Positions 11,665 through 23,943 of a stretch of DNA of 64,000 nucleotides are shown here, piece by piece. The notes beneath the pieces are model-generated. The model was not told where the DNA came from. It made no database searches and saw only the letters and a program-made list of their open reading frames with translations. Every line of letters begins with the position of its first letter. Positions within the stretch are counted from its first letter, which is position 1. Source of the DNA: Ifrita kowaldi. Lineage: Eukaryota; Chordata; Aves; Passeriformes; Cinclosomatidae. A program made the translations under genes and the position numbers. The stretch is taken from the NCBI GenBank assembly GCA_013398055.1, contig VZRS01015031.1:564750-628749 (forward strand), read 5' to 3'.

Positions 11665-14600
11665 CTGCCTGCAGTGCTCTCTTCCAGTGCCCTAGTGCAG
11701 GAGAGTAGAGGACAAAAATCTAACTCCATAGCTTCCTAAGATATTGCTTTGTCTCCAGTGTCCTCTGAACACCGACCAGGGTGCTACACCGGGATCCTTG
11801 CTGTCTGTGCCCAAGGGATGACCTGTGTGCTGTGCTGGTGGAACAGCACCTCTTGTCGTGCCCCAGGTGGGCCCTGGTGCCTGTGAGCCGCTCAACAGTT
11901 CTCTATCATAGCCTTGTCTGGCTGAGAGGTGGAAACCCCTGCTTTTGCCCATTTAAGACACGAGGCTGAGAGAGCAGTGTCTCCCTGGCTCAGCCTTCTC
12001 CGTCCGGGAATAGGCATTCAATCAGCCAGCCGCTCCGATCATGGAGTAAAGCTCTGGCAAAGTTTTTAATGAGCAAAATCTCAACAAATTGCTGTTGCAA
12101 ACACTTGGGTCAGCATCCTTCTAGGCTGGAGTCATCTGCTGAAGGCGGCAAGAAGGGAAAGATTTTTCCTTTTTTATCGTCAAGCTGCTGCCTGCAGAAT
12201 GTGAGAGTTCTAACTGGTGTGCTGACTCTGGCAACAAGTCAGCCCCAGTGTCTGCATAGCTGGTGGCAGAAGGCAACTGGGCTCACAAGTTTTCAAAATA
12301 TTTTCTTTTTCTCTTCTCCTCATGATTTTCTTTGTTTACCCAGGAGAAAGAGATTTGTTGGTAACCTCTGAAGATATAATAGTGTCACATTTCAATTGAG
12401 ATCAGGACATGCAAGCCATTTACTCCATTCAAAGTTATTGTATTCCAAGATCCATGAAGTACTGTATGGATTATAATTGCTTTCAACAAATATGTTAGTG
12501 AAATTGCAGTGTTTCAGGGTGAACCATATAATCAGTCTTCTTGGAAGTTTTGGAGACAGGAGTTAATAATGGGTTATCTTCTCAGTTATGCTATGATAGA
12601 CCATTTCCTATCTGGAAATAGGTCATGTCAAATAGTAGCAGCAGTTTATTTTTGCTATTATTTGCAACCATCAGTAGCTGCTATCAAAACAGGAACCTCA
12701 TTTTGCTTTGTGGATTGAACACGTGAGAAGCAAAAGCAGCCCTTAGCCTACAAACTTTGCTAAAAGTAAAATGCAGTAAGTGGACGGACCAAATAGTTTG
12801 TGGTGGATTAGATGTAGCAGAAATAATAGCAGAGAAAGTATTGTTATGGATGCTGACTGCATGTGCAAAGCAGTTTTCCAGCTGCTTATTCACTTTCCAA
12901 CAGCTGAGTGGTCTGGTGGTGTGGACATTTGGTTGGAGAACACCCGCATGGCTGGATGATCCAGCCATGGCTGGCAGGAAGCTCCACCACCCTTTGAAAA
13001 TTTTGCCTGATGCACTTCATATTTCTGCATATATGAAGGACTGGCTTGAAGTTAGCTTTGAGCTTCTGGTATTAAAGCGGCAAACAATTTATTGAAATGA
13101 TTTTAGGATGGGGGTGGTGTCTCCATAAGCGGGGTCTCCATAAGTGTCTTTGTTGATCAGACGGTAAGTCAAGAGCTGTGGGACTCAACACTGCTTTCCA
13201 AACCTACGTTTCTGACACTGAGGCAGGATATCTGTCACACAGCTAAGACCAGTCACAATTCTTCCACATTTCTCAGAAATGTGACCCCCCGCCCCCCACC
13301 ATGACCAGAAAATCCATAGGTTTTCCTGATAAACTGGTTGCTGGGGGATGAGTTCAGGCTACCTAGAGATGTTAGGAATATTTTTTTCAGCATGTAAAGA
13401 TGAAGGTGCACTGCTCACACTAATTTACTTCTTTTTGTCCTTCCATTTCTTTTCTTTTTTTTTTAATAGTCTGAGAAAAAAGAGATTTCAAGGGACTCAG
13501 AATTCTCAAATTAATGTGAAGTCATAGTGCTTAAATTGTGCTTCCTCTTTGACATATGATGCTATAAAACCAGTGATGTGCAGTCCCTTGTTGAAAGTGT
13601 CTTTCTGACTCAATGTCATTCACACTCCCTGGCAAACAGTTTTATATGTAATACAGGAAAGGACGAGAATGCACTTTCACAAAGTCATTCTTAGAGACAT
13701 TATAAGCAGAAATCCTCTTTCAGAAAATTTTGCCACCTCATCTTACTGTAACTACATTCTAATGCAAGACACAGTGGTGGAGGTGGCATCTTCCCTTGAA
13801 CCACTTTTCACTGCTTAGGTAATTTCTAATGTTAGAAATACTGAAGCATAAATCAAATCACCATATAAAACCAAATGCTGATATAGTAAGGGAGGAAAAG
13901 TCCCACACCATCTAGTCATGAGTCACATTTCATTGTTTCTAAAAGCTTTGTGCACACCAGCAGTAAACCACAGTCAGTCACAGCCAGTCACCTTTGCCAA
14001 GAGCATTTCCAGTCATCTACCCCTACCAACTTAGCTTAACCTGAATCCTCAGAAGGTTGCAAATGCCACACAGAGCTGATATGTATGTGACGTATCACCA
14101 TAGAAGTGGTGGTACGATTCCACGCTGAGAACCTCCTTACTAAGTGCAGCCAAATGAAAGAAGTAGAGCTGCTAGGGAATTGCAATGCTGCCTGACTTCA
14201 TGCTCTGTGTTATTACTGCCCTTCAGATTCTGTAGAGCGTGGTCATTCCCTCCAGTAATGTAAGCAAACAAGTGAGTAATTTTTTTGAAGACAATACTGA
14301 ACAGGAAACAAATAGAGAAAACCACTATGTATTAATTCATCATAGTAAAAATATAATGCGCAGTAGGCTACTTGTGGCTTTGCGCAATTCAGGGTTTCCT
14401 GATGTGCTCTGACATCTTGGTATGTGGATGAGGTTTTCTGATGCAAGTAAGTGCAATTCCCTAGCTTGATGTTAATCTCCTTTAACAGAAGGTGGGGAAT
14501 AGTAAAAAGTCATTCAGAAGCCTCAGTGTTCACTCTCTTGACTTAAGGAAATTCCCATGTGGAATACTATAGATTTTTCCTGTACACATCAAAATTTTAT

Positions 14601-17600
14601 CAAAACTCAATGTTCGGTTATGAAGGAAAGTTTCTTTTATTCAGCAAAAATATGACCCTTTCCACTTCATTGTATCAGATATCCCCAATTTGTCTTTTAT
14701 AATGGATCTTTTCTGGACCCCAGGATCCCATAAAATCCTGGCCAAAATGCCAGCTCATCGTTCCAAAACTTTGAAATACATTTTTTTTTCCTATTAAGAG
14801 AAATTCCCTTTTCCCCAAGCACCTCCGTCTTTCCTGGAGCAGAAACATTTCCAGCTGGAACACTTGAGGGCTCGTCTGAACAGCAGCTGGCACGCAGGTG
14901 TTTTAATAATATAAACTGAAATTGTCATTTGGGCATCCTCAGTCTTGTCATTACACTGTTACCGCCTTCAGATATTTGGAGATCAGCCTTAAAATCCAGG
15001 ATACGAGAAGGAAATGAGCAAACACATCCCGCTGTTGTTCTGCCTGCTTAGGGATTGCGAGGCAAACGTGTCCATGCAGGTCCAGCCATTTCGCCCGCTC
15101 TCTAGGAAAGAAGATCCTATTCACGGCTTGTAATTAAGACTGTAAATCTGTCATTTCTTCCCACGTTGCTCTTTCACTCAGCTGACACTTTTCAGCTGCT
15201 CTGGCAGCTTGGTCCTGCCCCCACCAAATCATTCTACTCGCTTCTTGCCGGAGCTCCGTCCGCTTTCCCTTGTGCAATCTGTTTCCTTGCTACACACATC
15301 CCTGTGTCCCTAAATCCTGTTCTCTCTTGCCCAGCTATTTCCCTGTCCCCTCTTGGTTCCTCCTTCCTTCCACCCAGTCAACACTTCTGGATCAAGCCAG
15401 CATCCAGCTGTGGTTTTCTGCTGACTTTTTCATCCTTGTCGGGAATGGACATAGAAAAGGGGGAAGTGTCGTCCTAACCGAGACAGCGGGATAGGATTTC
15501 TTCTCATTGGAAACAAGCAGAGACAGAAACCCTCCTCAGAGGCGGCTCTTTCAGTTATTCCTTCAAAGGTTTGGGAAAGCAGGCAGTCATCTTCCTCTGG
15601 ACAGACTTACTCCTACACTGCAAATCATGGAAACTCTTGACCATTGCGGATGAAAATCACAAATTCATGAGAATATTTCTGGATCTAAGACTATTAAAGG
15701 CTCTTTGAAAATTCCCATGTGAACAGAGCTGCCAGAAAAATTTGCTGTGTGGCAACTTCTGAGGTTTCAATTGTTGTTTCCATTCTGCGCTCGCTCACAG
15801 GAAAATAAAAGTCTTCATTAAAAATGGGAGGTGGTGGGATATGGTCTAGATACTGGCAGCTGATAGACAGCTTGGAATAAGGTGAGCACACGCTCAAGTG
15901 ATTCATCTGTTTTAGTAAAATCAGAACTGTATGGAGAAGGAACTAGAATGTGCCTCCCACAAGAAGTTGGCTGTCTCCTCCCCTCTCCCTCCACAGATGC
16001 AGGAAACTCCCAGGAAATCGGTTCTGCAGTAAACGTGAGTCTTGGAAATGCAGAGTAAAGTGCCAAGTCTATATGGCAGCAATAATAAACTCAGTCCTTG
16101 CATCTGCCAGAAGGGCAGGGCAGTATTTCTTGATTAATCCAGAAATATTGGGGAAAATGCATGAAAGGGGTAAGATGCTTCCAAAACTTGTAAATATTTT
16201 GCAAATCTTAAGAATTCATACCTTTTTAGCTTTATAACTCTACTGTTTCTATTGACTAAATGCACAAAATCAAAACTTTCACTTAAAAACACATTCAGAA
16301 ATCCAAGTCCTTAGAGCTGCATAAAAAGCCAGATTAAACTGTGAACCCCAAGAAATGTTGAATAAACAGAATTTAATTAGATAACTTTAAAAAATTTGGG
16401 TTTCTCTTACGGCTGTTGTAATTTTGGGGTCGCACCTTACGATTCTTGAATATCTGAGATTAACACATTATGGGTGCCTAGTGGAGGGTAGCTTTACTCT
16501 ACAGCCACATGTGGAATATCAGTAAATGAGGGAGTAACTCAAGCTTGTGCACGAGGCATACACAAGGGAGTGGAACAGTTGGAGAAAATGCCATTGGTAG
16601 CGGGTAAGAGAAACTTCCTGGCAGTAAGAGCTGTTATTTTGTTGTTATTTTGTCTGACATTAGCAGTGAGATGAACTGAGTGATCTAGGAGTGTTTTGTT
16701 ATCTCTTACTTCTAGGAACCCTGGAGCCACAATGCCACTTGGACAGGGTTTATGGACAGCTTTTCAAAACAAGTAGGCGAAATATGAATGTGCATCCAAA
16801 GGAAGCTTGAGCAGATATGGCTTTGGTTTTCTTCTTGCTTTTTGTTTACTGGTCTAAAGAAGAACTTTTAAATAAAAGAATAGTTTGGCATCAATGTAAA
16901 TGTTTCATACACTACAGTGTTAATGTTTCATATGCTACATGCCCTTTTCAATTAATTTAAAACCCCACAAGTGTCTCTGTGCTTTTTGAAAGAGAGATGC
17001 GTTTTAAAAAATAGGAAAAAAAAAGTACAATATGATATTTTGAAAGTGCTGGAGTTTCCATCAGCTGTTTGTCACTTTTCCCAGAGGTCACAGATTTTTC
17101 AACTGCAGCTTAAGGTAATGAAGAGATTTGACTCTGCAATTGCATATTTGAAAAAAGCAGAGGTTTATGTGCATGTGCCTCAACTGATCATTTTCTGTGC
17201 TCTATATTTGTGTGTGCACCTATGAAGGGGATACAACTATTTTCAGTTTTTGCAAATCCTCTTTAGGCAGTCTTTTTTTGCTACTGTAATTGTTCTGTTG
17301 TTATGGTAAAGCTTGCAGTTTTACGGCTTAAGCCTCAGAAATTTAAATAGTTAATCAAAAAATAACCTCACTGGGATAGCATAGATGTATGTAACATCCA
17401 TGATAAAACTTTACTCCCATTGTCCATTGCTTGTAATGCAACTATGTACCTATAAAATCACTCACTGCCTTGCTCCTTAATATTTCACTAAACTAAAATT
17501 TGGACAACGAATAGCTAGAACTGCTTGAATGGAATTTATCCATTTAGGCAACAAAGCCCCACCAGGAGTGGATATTTAATTCCAGATATTACATACCAAC

Positions 17601-18728
17601 AGACCTATTCCATGCTGCTCAATTTAAGCATGATGGACATTTTTTTTTTGGCCATACATTTATTAATTTTGAAAACAGTAGTGACTTGGCATTTATCAAA
17701 ATAAACATGTTATCATTGTACAGTATTTTCACTGCACTTAAAAATATTTACACTTTTGGGACTGGAAATCTTGCTTGCTTAGTTAGAGAATTCAGACTCT
17801 TGGGGTTTTTGGGGCAGACTTTCCCGCACTTGATAGCAATTTTCAGTGGCTTTCTTTCAAGCTCAGCAGTAAATATTTGCATGGGCTTCTTTACATCTCT
17901 TGACTTCATGTTGTAGCTGTAGCTTGTTGCCTTTGTCTGTTTTTCCTTTGGCTGAGGAAAGGTGGGCTACGGAGCATTTCTTTTCCTTTCTTATGATCAT
18001 TGCCATTAAATCCTTGAAGCTTATCATGCTTTGTGAAAGCAATTTTCATTTTGATTACAGATTTGATTCTCTTAAGCATTTACCTATAGTCTTAGGGGAC
18101 TATATTTTAATTCCCTTTTAATGCATTAATGCATCTGCTTTTTAATGCCATTCTAATGGAATGTGTGGGTTTTGTGGTGCTCTTGCATCCAGCACACATA
18201 AATGAGTAATTTTATATGTGTATGTAGGAATGGCTTAGCTCTTCTTCTTACAGTATTTGTGTAAGCTTCCTATTAAATATGTCTAGGAAATTCAAAGGCT
18301 GCAAATTATCCAGATTAATTGCTTTCCTTTTGCATTGACCTGTCATACTCCTACTGCATTCAGAATGAACTTTATGGCACGTGGAGTATACTGCTAGGAA
18401 ACTGCTGTATGGAAAAGACATCTATCCTTTGGCAGAGGAAAGCACATGCTGCATCACATGGGTTGGGGTAATTACAGTGTATCTGGAGCTGTAGGCGTTC
18501 AAGATGGCCACAAGCAAAATTCGTGTGAGATGCTGCAGGGCGTAATACCCTTTGCCATCTACAAATTTAGAATATTTACAGTTGCCTTCTTTTTTCTTTT
18601 TTAATTTAAAACCAGAACAGAACATTTTTTCCTGCATTTGGGGCCCAATCCCCCAAACCCTTATGTAAGTCATTCCATAGGCTTGGAAAACTTCTGTTTT
18701 CTGCTTGGTTTTTTTCTTTTTTCTCTCT
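11665..18728. other. Intergenic, unique sequence
   Basis: No exon or known element is recognised. The stretch 14880-15180 looks less drifted than its surroundings by eye and could be a conserved non-coding element, but I cannot align it. 'gtctccataag' occurs twice near 13115-13145. Confidence 0.5.
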
Positions 18729-18787
18729 CTTTTTTTTTTTTTTNNNNNNNNNNNNNNNNNNNNNNNNNNNNNNNNNNNNNNNTTTTT
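18729..18787. repeat. Poly(T) tract containing a 39-N gap
   Basis: Thymine runs stand on both sides of Ns at 18744-18782, and the left flank is T/C-rich (tctctcttttt). The gap is probably an unresolved homopolymer. Peptides drawn through it on the - strand (poly-lysine) are artefacts. Confidence 0.9.
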
Positions 18788-19858
18788 TGTTTCTTTTAGC
18801 ATATAACATTCACATAGTAAATACCAAAGGACAAAAAACAGCTTGTGCAGACCACGTCTGTGCTGTTAAAGTAATTACAGGCATAGGCTGACTGCCTTTG
18901 TGGCCTCTTGGCTGCTTTAGGGGTTCTGCACACGCAGTCACCTGGTTCACACATGCCAAGGCAATTTTGTTAAATCAGCCATGCAATTTCACTTGGTATT
19001 TAAACACACCACTGAAAAAGCCGTGGTGATCTGTGAAAAAACATTGACTCTAAAAGGATCAGTATGAAAATTTGGTGTATTTAATTCTTCCCAGGCTGTA
19101 TACTGGCAAACTTTGGCTTTATGCTTCTTTCTGAAAAGCACTGGGTTCCAGAATTACCTCACCTGTACACTTGGCACACAATAGAGCAACACTAGAAATG
19201 ATCAGTCTGCTGTATTTCTGCACCTCTGTCCATCATCTGCATCACACTTAATTCTGTAGCTTTTGGCAGCGTGGATTATTCCTGTTTTGGAGCTATATTG
19301 TATCACCAGTCTGAATGCCACAAATGCACAGTTCACTGCCTCCCCTCTCTGGAGTAACCTCATGCTTCCTACCAAAATTAGGCAGTTGATGTTGGACGCA
19401 AAAATCTCCTTTTTAAAAAGAGTTGAAACTCTGTGGAGAGCTCTGCATTTATTTATTTTTGTGCCACTGATTAATCCCTTCATTTGGTATAATCTGGTAG
19501 AAGGAACCAAAGGCTTGTCAGTAAAGGAAGTCAAGCCAAGAGAGGTGAGGCTCTTACCTGAAAGTAAATTTTCTCCCCAGACCTGTTCATCTAAATCCTG
19601 GAATAGAAACTGGAAATGGCTGCATTCATTCTGGCATCTGGAAAGGGGATACAGAATGCAACAGGGAATTATGTCCCGGAGTCTTTCAAAATAAGTATAT
19701 TTTGTGGTATCCAAGGTCATAGAGAAAAGCAAAACTAATGCTTCACAGTTTAGTTCCTAAGTTTAGTTCTGAGTGGGATGAGCAGCTTCAGTACTGATAA
19801 AAGGCTTCTTGTTTGGAAGACATCCCCTCAATAACTTCTCTGATCTTTTTGCAAAGCA
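18788..19858. other. Intergenic sequence left of the ERVL-type LTR
   Basis: Overlapping open frames run on opposite strands at 19202-19732 (-, 176 codons) and 19263-19694 (+, 143 codons). Neither shows a recognisable domain. They are most simply chance openness in a stretch poor in stop triplets. Confidence 0.5.
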
Positions 19859-20966
19859 TGTGCCTGTATTCGGTTTGCATAACAAGGTTGTGGTAGTGCA
19901 GGGGCTACGGGAGCGGCTTCTGTGAGAAGCTGCCAGAAGCTCCTGCTGTGTCCAACAGAGCCAGTGCTGGGTGGGTCCAAGATGGACACACCACTGGCCC
20001 AGGCCAAGCCCACCAGTGATGGTGGCAGTGCCTCTGGGACAACAGGGTTATAAAGATGAAAAATGCTGCACAGCAGCAGCTGGGAACAGGAGTGAGAACA
20101 TGTGAGAGAAACAGCCCTACACACACACACAGGTCAGTGAAGGAGGAGGAGAAACAGATGCTCCGGGCACTGGTGCAGACCATGGTGAGGCAGCTGTACC
20201 CCTGCAGCCCATGGACATCCCAGGGGGAGCAGAGATCCACCTGCCACCTGTGGAGGACCTCACGCCAGAGCAGGCAGATGTGTGAGGGAAGCTGTGAACT
20301 CATGGGAAGTCCATGCTGGAACAGAAATCTGGAAGGACCTGTGATCCTGTGGAGAGAGGACCCAATACTAAACCAGGTTTGCTGTCAAGCCTATGAGGAC
20401 TGTGATCCTATGGGGGACCCTCACTGTACCCCACGGGAGGGACCCATGCTGAAACAGCTCATGCAGAACTACAGCCAGGAGGAGGATGTACATTGGAGAA
20501 GCTTTTGGAGTCCTTTCTCCTGCAGGAGGGATCCATGCTGGAGGAGGGCCAGAGGAGTCCACCCCTTTGAGGAAGGAGGATGGAGCAGCAGAGTCAACAC
20601 GTGAAGAAATGTGACCACAACTCCCATTCCCCATATCCCTGTGCTGTGGGGCAAGAGGAGGGAGAGAATTCGGATGTGAAGTTGAGCCTGGGAAGAAGGG
20701 AGGGGTGGGGGCAAGTTGTTTTAATATTTGCTTTTATTTCTCCTTATCCTCCTCTGATTTGATTGGTAATAAATTCAATCAATTTTCCCAAGTCAGTCGG
20801 GTCTGTTTTGTCCGTGATGGTAACTGGTGACTGATCTCCCCCTGCCCTTCTCATGACCCATGAGTGTTATATTTGTCAGATTTTCTCTCCCCTGTTCAGC
20901 TGAAGAGGGGAGTGATGGAGCAGCTTTAGTGGGCACCTGGCATCCAGCCAGGGTCGACCCACCACA
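19859..20966 (+). mobile_element. Solo LTR of an avian ERVL-type endogenous retrovirus (copy 1)
   Basis: The block resembles the abundant avian ERVL-type LTRs. It starts near TGTGCCTGTATTCGG, carries the repeated 'gga-ccc-atgctgga' motifs of the U3/R region, has a TATA-like TTATAAAG at 20048-20055 and an AATAAA signal at 20768-20773, and ends GGCATCCAGCCAGGG...CCACCACA. The polyadenylation signal and end motif place it on the + strand. No internal gag/pol/env sequence follows, so it is a solo LTR, and open frames inside it are not genes. I could not identify a clean target-site duplication, so the exact left edge is uncertain. From 19965 rightward it is duplicated at 21817. Confidence 0.75.
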
Positions 20967-23667
20967 GTCCATCAGCTGTGGAGGTATTTCCCACCAGACC
21001 CATCTTCTCTTACCTTTGAACAACTTTATTTTTCTTGGCAAAGGCATTTGGAGCAGCTCCAGGAGAGAAGATCGTATCCTGAATGTCACAGCCACCTAAC
21101 TGCATTCTGGTAAATGGAGAATACTTGTATCTGGGGGTGGCCTTACTCCATACTCACTCGAGGCTCTATGGATTTATGTGTCCATGTATGTAGACACTAA
21201 ATCCTGAACAGAGACTCTAGGAGCACTTTGCAGTTCTCAGATCTGGATGTGCATCCAGCCACATCCTGACTACAATTTTGGGTGAGATTCTGCCTTTCCT
21301 GTGTCTCTTCCTCCTTCTCACTCCTCAGAAATGTTGGTTTCCCCTTGGGAAAAGGTTTTCCTTGGGAAAAAGAAATTTAGTGAGGTGAAGCCTTTGAGAG
21401 CTAACAGCATTCTTCATTTGGTCCTGTGTCTGGAGTAATTTGGACTATTTCTGCAAACAAAGATTATTCACGTGGGAGTGGGGGGTAACATAACACGTAT
21501 CCTGTCTGGAAGAATAAAGAAAATATGTATTTTCTGTGGGTTTTTCTTGTATTATTATTTTTAAAATCTGTGTGCCCCATTCTTGCTTTCTTTGCCAATA
21601 ATAACAATGCCACAGATATTACAAGTTTATTTTTCTGAGCTGTAGATACTTGCATATCATATCACTTTAAAATAAAATTAAAATGAAGAAATGGAGAGTA
21701 AAACTTCAAAGAAGCTTCCAAGGACTTGTTTGTGATTTTCTTTAGTATCTTAGTATGTTTTCAAGAAAGAATAATATTCCTTAAGCATATTACTTTTTGC
21801 CATAAAGATTAAAAANTGCTGGGTGGGTCCAAGATGGACACACCACTGGCCCAGGCCAAGCCCACCAGTGATGGTGGCAGTGCCTCTGGGACAACAGGGT
21901 TATAAAGATGAAAAATGCTGCACAGCAGCAGCTGGGAACAGGAGTGAGAACATGTGAGAGAAACAGCCCTACACACACACACAGGTCAGTGAAGGAGGAG
22001 GAGAAACAGATGCTCCGGGCACTGGTGCAGACCATGGTGAGGCAGCTGTACCCCTGCAGCCCATGGACATCCCAGGGGGAGCAGAGATCCACCTGCCACC
22101 TGTGGAGGACCTCACGCCAGAGCAGGCAGATGTGTGAGGGAAGCTGTGAACTCATGGGAAGTCCATGCTGGAACAGAAATCTGGAAGGACCTGTGATCCT
22201 GTGGAGAGAGGACCCAATACTAAACCAGGTTTGCTGTCAAGCCTATGAGGACTGTGATCCTATGGGGGACCCTCACTGTACCCCACGGGAGGGACCCATG
22301 CTGAAACAGCTCATGCAGAACTACAGCCAGGAGGAGGATGTACATTGGAGAAGCTTTTGGAGTCCTTTCTCCTGCAGGAGGGATCCATGCTGGAGGAGGG
22401 CCAGAGGAGTCCACCCCTTTGAGGAAGGAGGATGGAGCAGCAGAGTCAACACGTGAAGAAATGTGACCACAACTCCCATTCCCCATATCCCTGTGCTGTG
22501 GGGCAAGAGGAGGGAGAGAATTCGGATGTGAAGTTGAGCCTGGGAAGAAGGGAGGGGTGGGGGCAAGTTGTTTTAATATTTGCTTTTATTTCTCCTTATC
22601 CTCCTCTGATTTGATTGGTAATAAATTCAATCAATTTTCCCAAGTCAGTCGGGTCTGTTTTGTCCGTGATGGTAACTGGTGACTGATCTCCCCCTGCCCT
22701 TCTCATGACCCATGAGTGTTATATTTGTCAGATTTTCTCTCCCCTGTTCAGCTGAAGAGGGGAGTGATGGAGCAGCTTTAGTGGGCACCTGGCATCCAGC
22801 CAGGGTCGACCCACCACAGTCCATCAGCTGTGGAGGTATTTCCCACCAGACCCATCTTCTCTTACCTTTGAACAACTTTATTTTTCTTGGCAAAGGCATT
22901 TGGAGCAGCTCCAGGAGAGAAGATCGTATCCTGAATGTCACAGCCACCTAACTGCATTCTGGTAAATGGAGAATACTTGTATCTGGGGGTGGCCTTACTC
23001 CATACTCACTCGAGGCTCTATGGATTTATGTGTCCATGTATGTAGACACTAAATCCTGAACAGAGACTCTAGGAGCACTTTGCAGTTCTCAGATCTGGAT
23101 GTGCATCCAGCCACATCCTGACTACAATTTTGGGTGAGATTCTGCCTTTCCTGTGTCTCTTCCTCCTTCTCACTCCTCAGAAATGTTGGTTTCCCCTTGG
23201 GAAAAGGTTTTCCTTGGGAAAAAGAAATTTAGTGAGGTGAAGCCTTTGAGAGCTAACAGCATTCTTCATTTGGTCCTGTGTCTGGAGTAATTTGGACTAT
23301 TTCTGCAAACAAAGATTATTCACGTGGGAGTGGGGGGTAACATAACACGTATCCTGTCTGGAAGAATAAAGAAAATATGTATTTTCTGTGGGTTTTTCTT
23401 GTATTATTATTTTTAAAATCTGTGTGCCCCATTCTTGCTTTCTTTGCCAATAATAACAATGCCACAGATATTACAAGTTTATTTTTCTGAGCTGTAGATA
23501 CTTGCATATCATATCACTTTAAAATAAAATTAAAATGAAGAAATGGAGAGTAAAACTTCAAAGAAGCTTCCAAGGACTTGTTTGTGATTTTCTTTAGTAT
23601 CTTAGTATGTTTTCAAGAAAGAATAATATTCCTTAAGCATATTACTTTTTGCCATAAAGATTAAAAA
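19965..23667 (+). repeat. 1851 bp direct tandem duplication separated by one N
   Basis: Bases 19965-21815 and 21817-23667 are the same sequence in the same orientation, with N at 21816. I saw no difference along the stretches I compared, and all predicted peptides in the two copies are identical. The unit contains most of the ERVL-type LTR and about 850 bases of unique 3' flank. Unique sequence flanks the pair: TNFSF11-upstream DNA at 5' and 'cagactaaatg' from 23668. Zero divergence and an N at the joint favour unmerged overlapping contig ends. A very recent real tandem duplication is the alternative. Confidence 0.9.
21817..22818 (+). mobile_element. ERVL-type LTR, 5'-truncated second copy
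   Basis: This is the same LTR sequence as at 19965-20966, displaced by exactly 1852 bases. It lacks the first ~106 bases because the sequence begins abruptly after the single N at 21816. The TATA-like motif recurs at 21900-21907 and AATAAA at 22620-22625. Truncation exactly at an N points to an assembly joint rather than a second insertion. Confidence 0.75.
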
Positions 23668-23894
23668 CAGACTAAATGAGACAATTGTTTTATTTTTCTT
23701 TTCAAGTAAAAGATTTACAGAATGAGGTTGGAAAATTGTGTGTAGGCTGATGTTTTATGTTGTAGCTGGTTATTACTCAGTGACTCACTAAGTTTCCAGA
23801 GCTTGCCACACCTTAAGGTTAAACTGCCTCAAACCAGGCAGCAAACTGTTAGCCGAGGTGCTTTGAATGATTTTTTTTAATGTAAAAAGACATA

Positions 23895-23943
23895 TATCAA
23901 CGTGTAAAATTTATCAACGTGTGAATTTATCAACGTGTAAAAC
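23895..23943. repeat. Three tandem copies of a ~16-17 bp unit TATCAACGTGTRAA
   Basis: TATCAACGTGTAAAATT (23895), TATCAACGTGTGAATT (23912) and TATCAACGTGTAAAAC (23928) are adjacent. They lie just after the end of the 1851 bp duplicated block and are not part of it. Confidence 0.9.

Noticed and set aside
18422..18809. - strand frames with poly-lysine tracts
   Set aside because: They are translations of a poly(T) tract and of the N gap.
20056..20604. 182-codon + strand open frame (repeated at 21908-22456)
   Set aside because: It lies wholly within the ERVL-type LTR, which is non-coding. Its openness comes from the internal GC-rich repeats of the LTR.
19859..20971. Target-site duplication of the LTR
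   Set aside because: The 5 bases after the CA end (gtcca) do not match the bases before the proposed TG start, so no target-site duplication is claimed.
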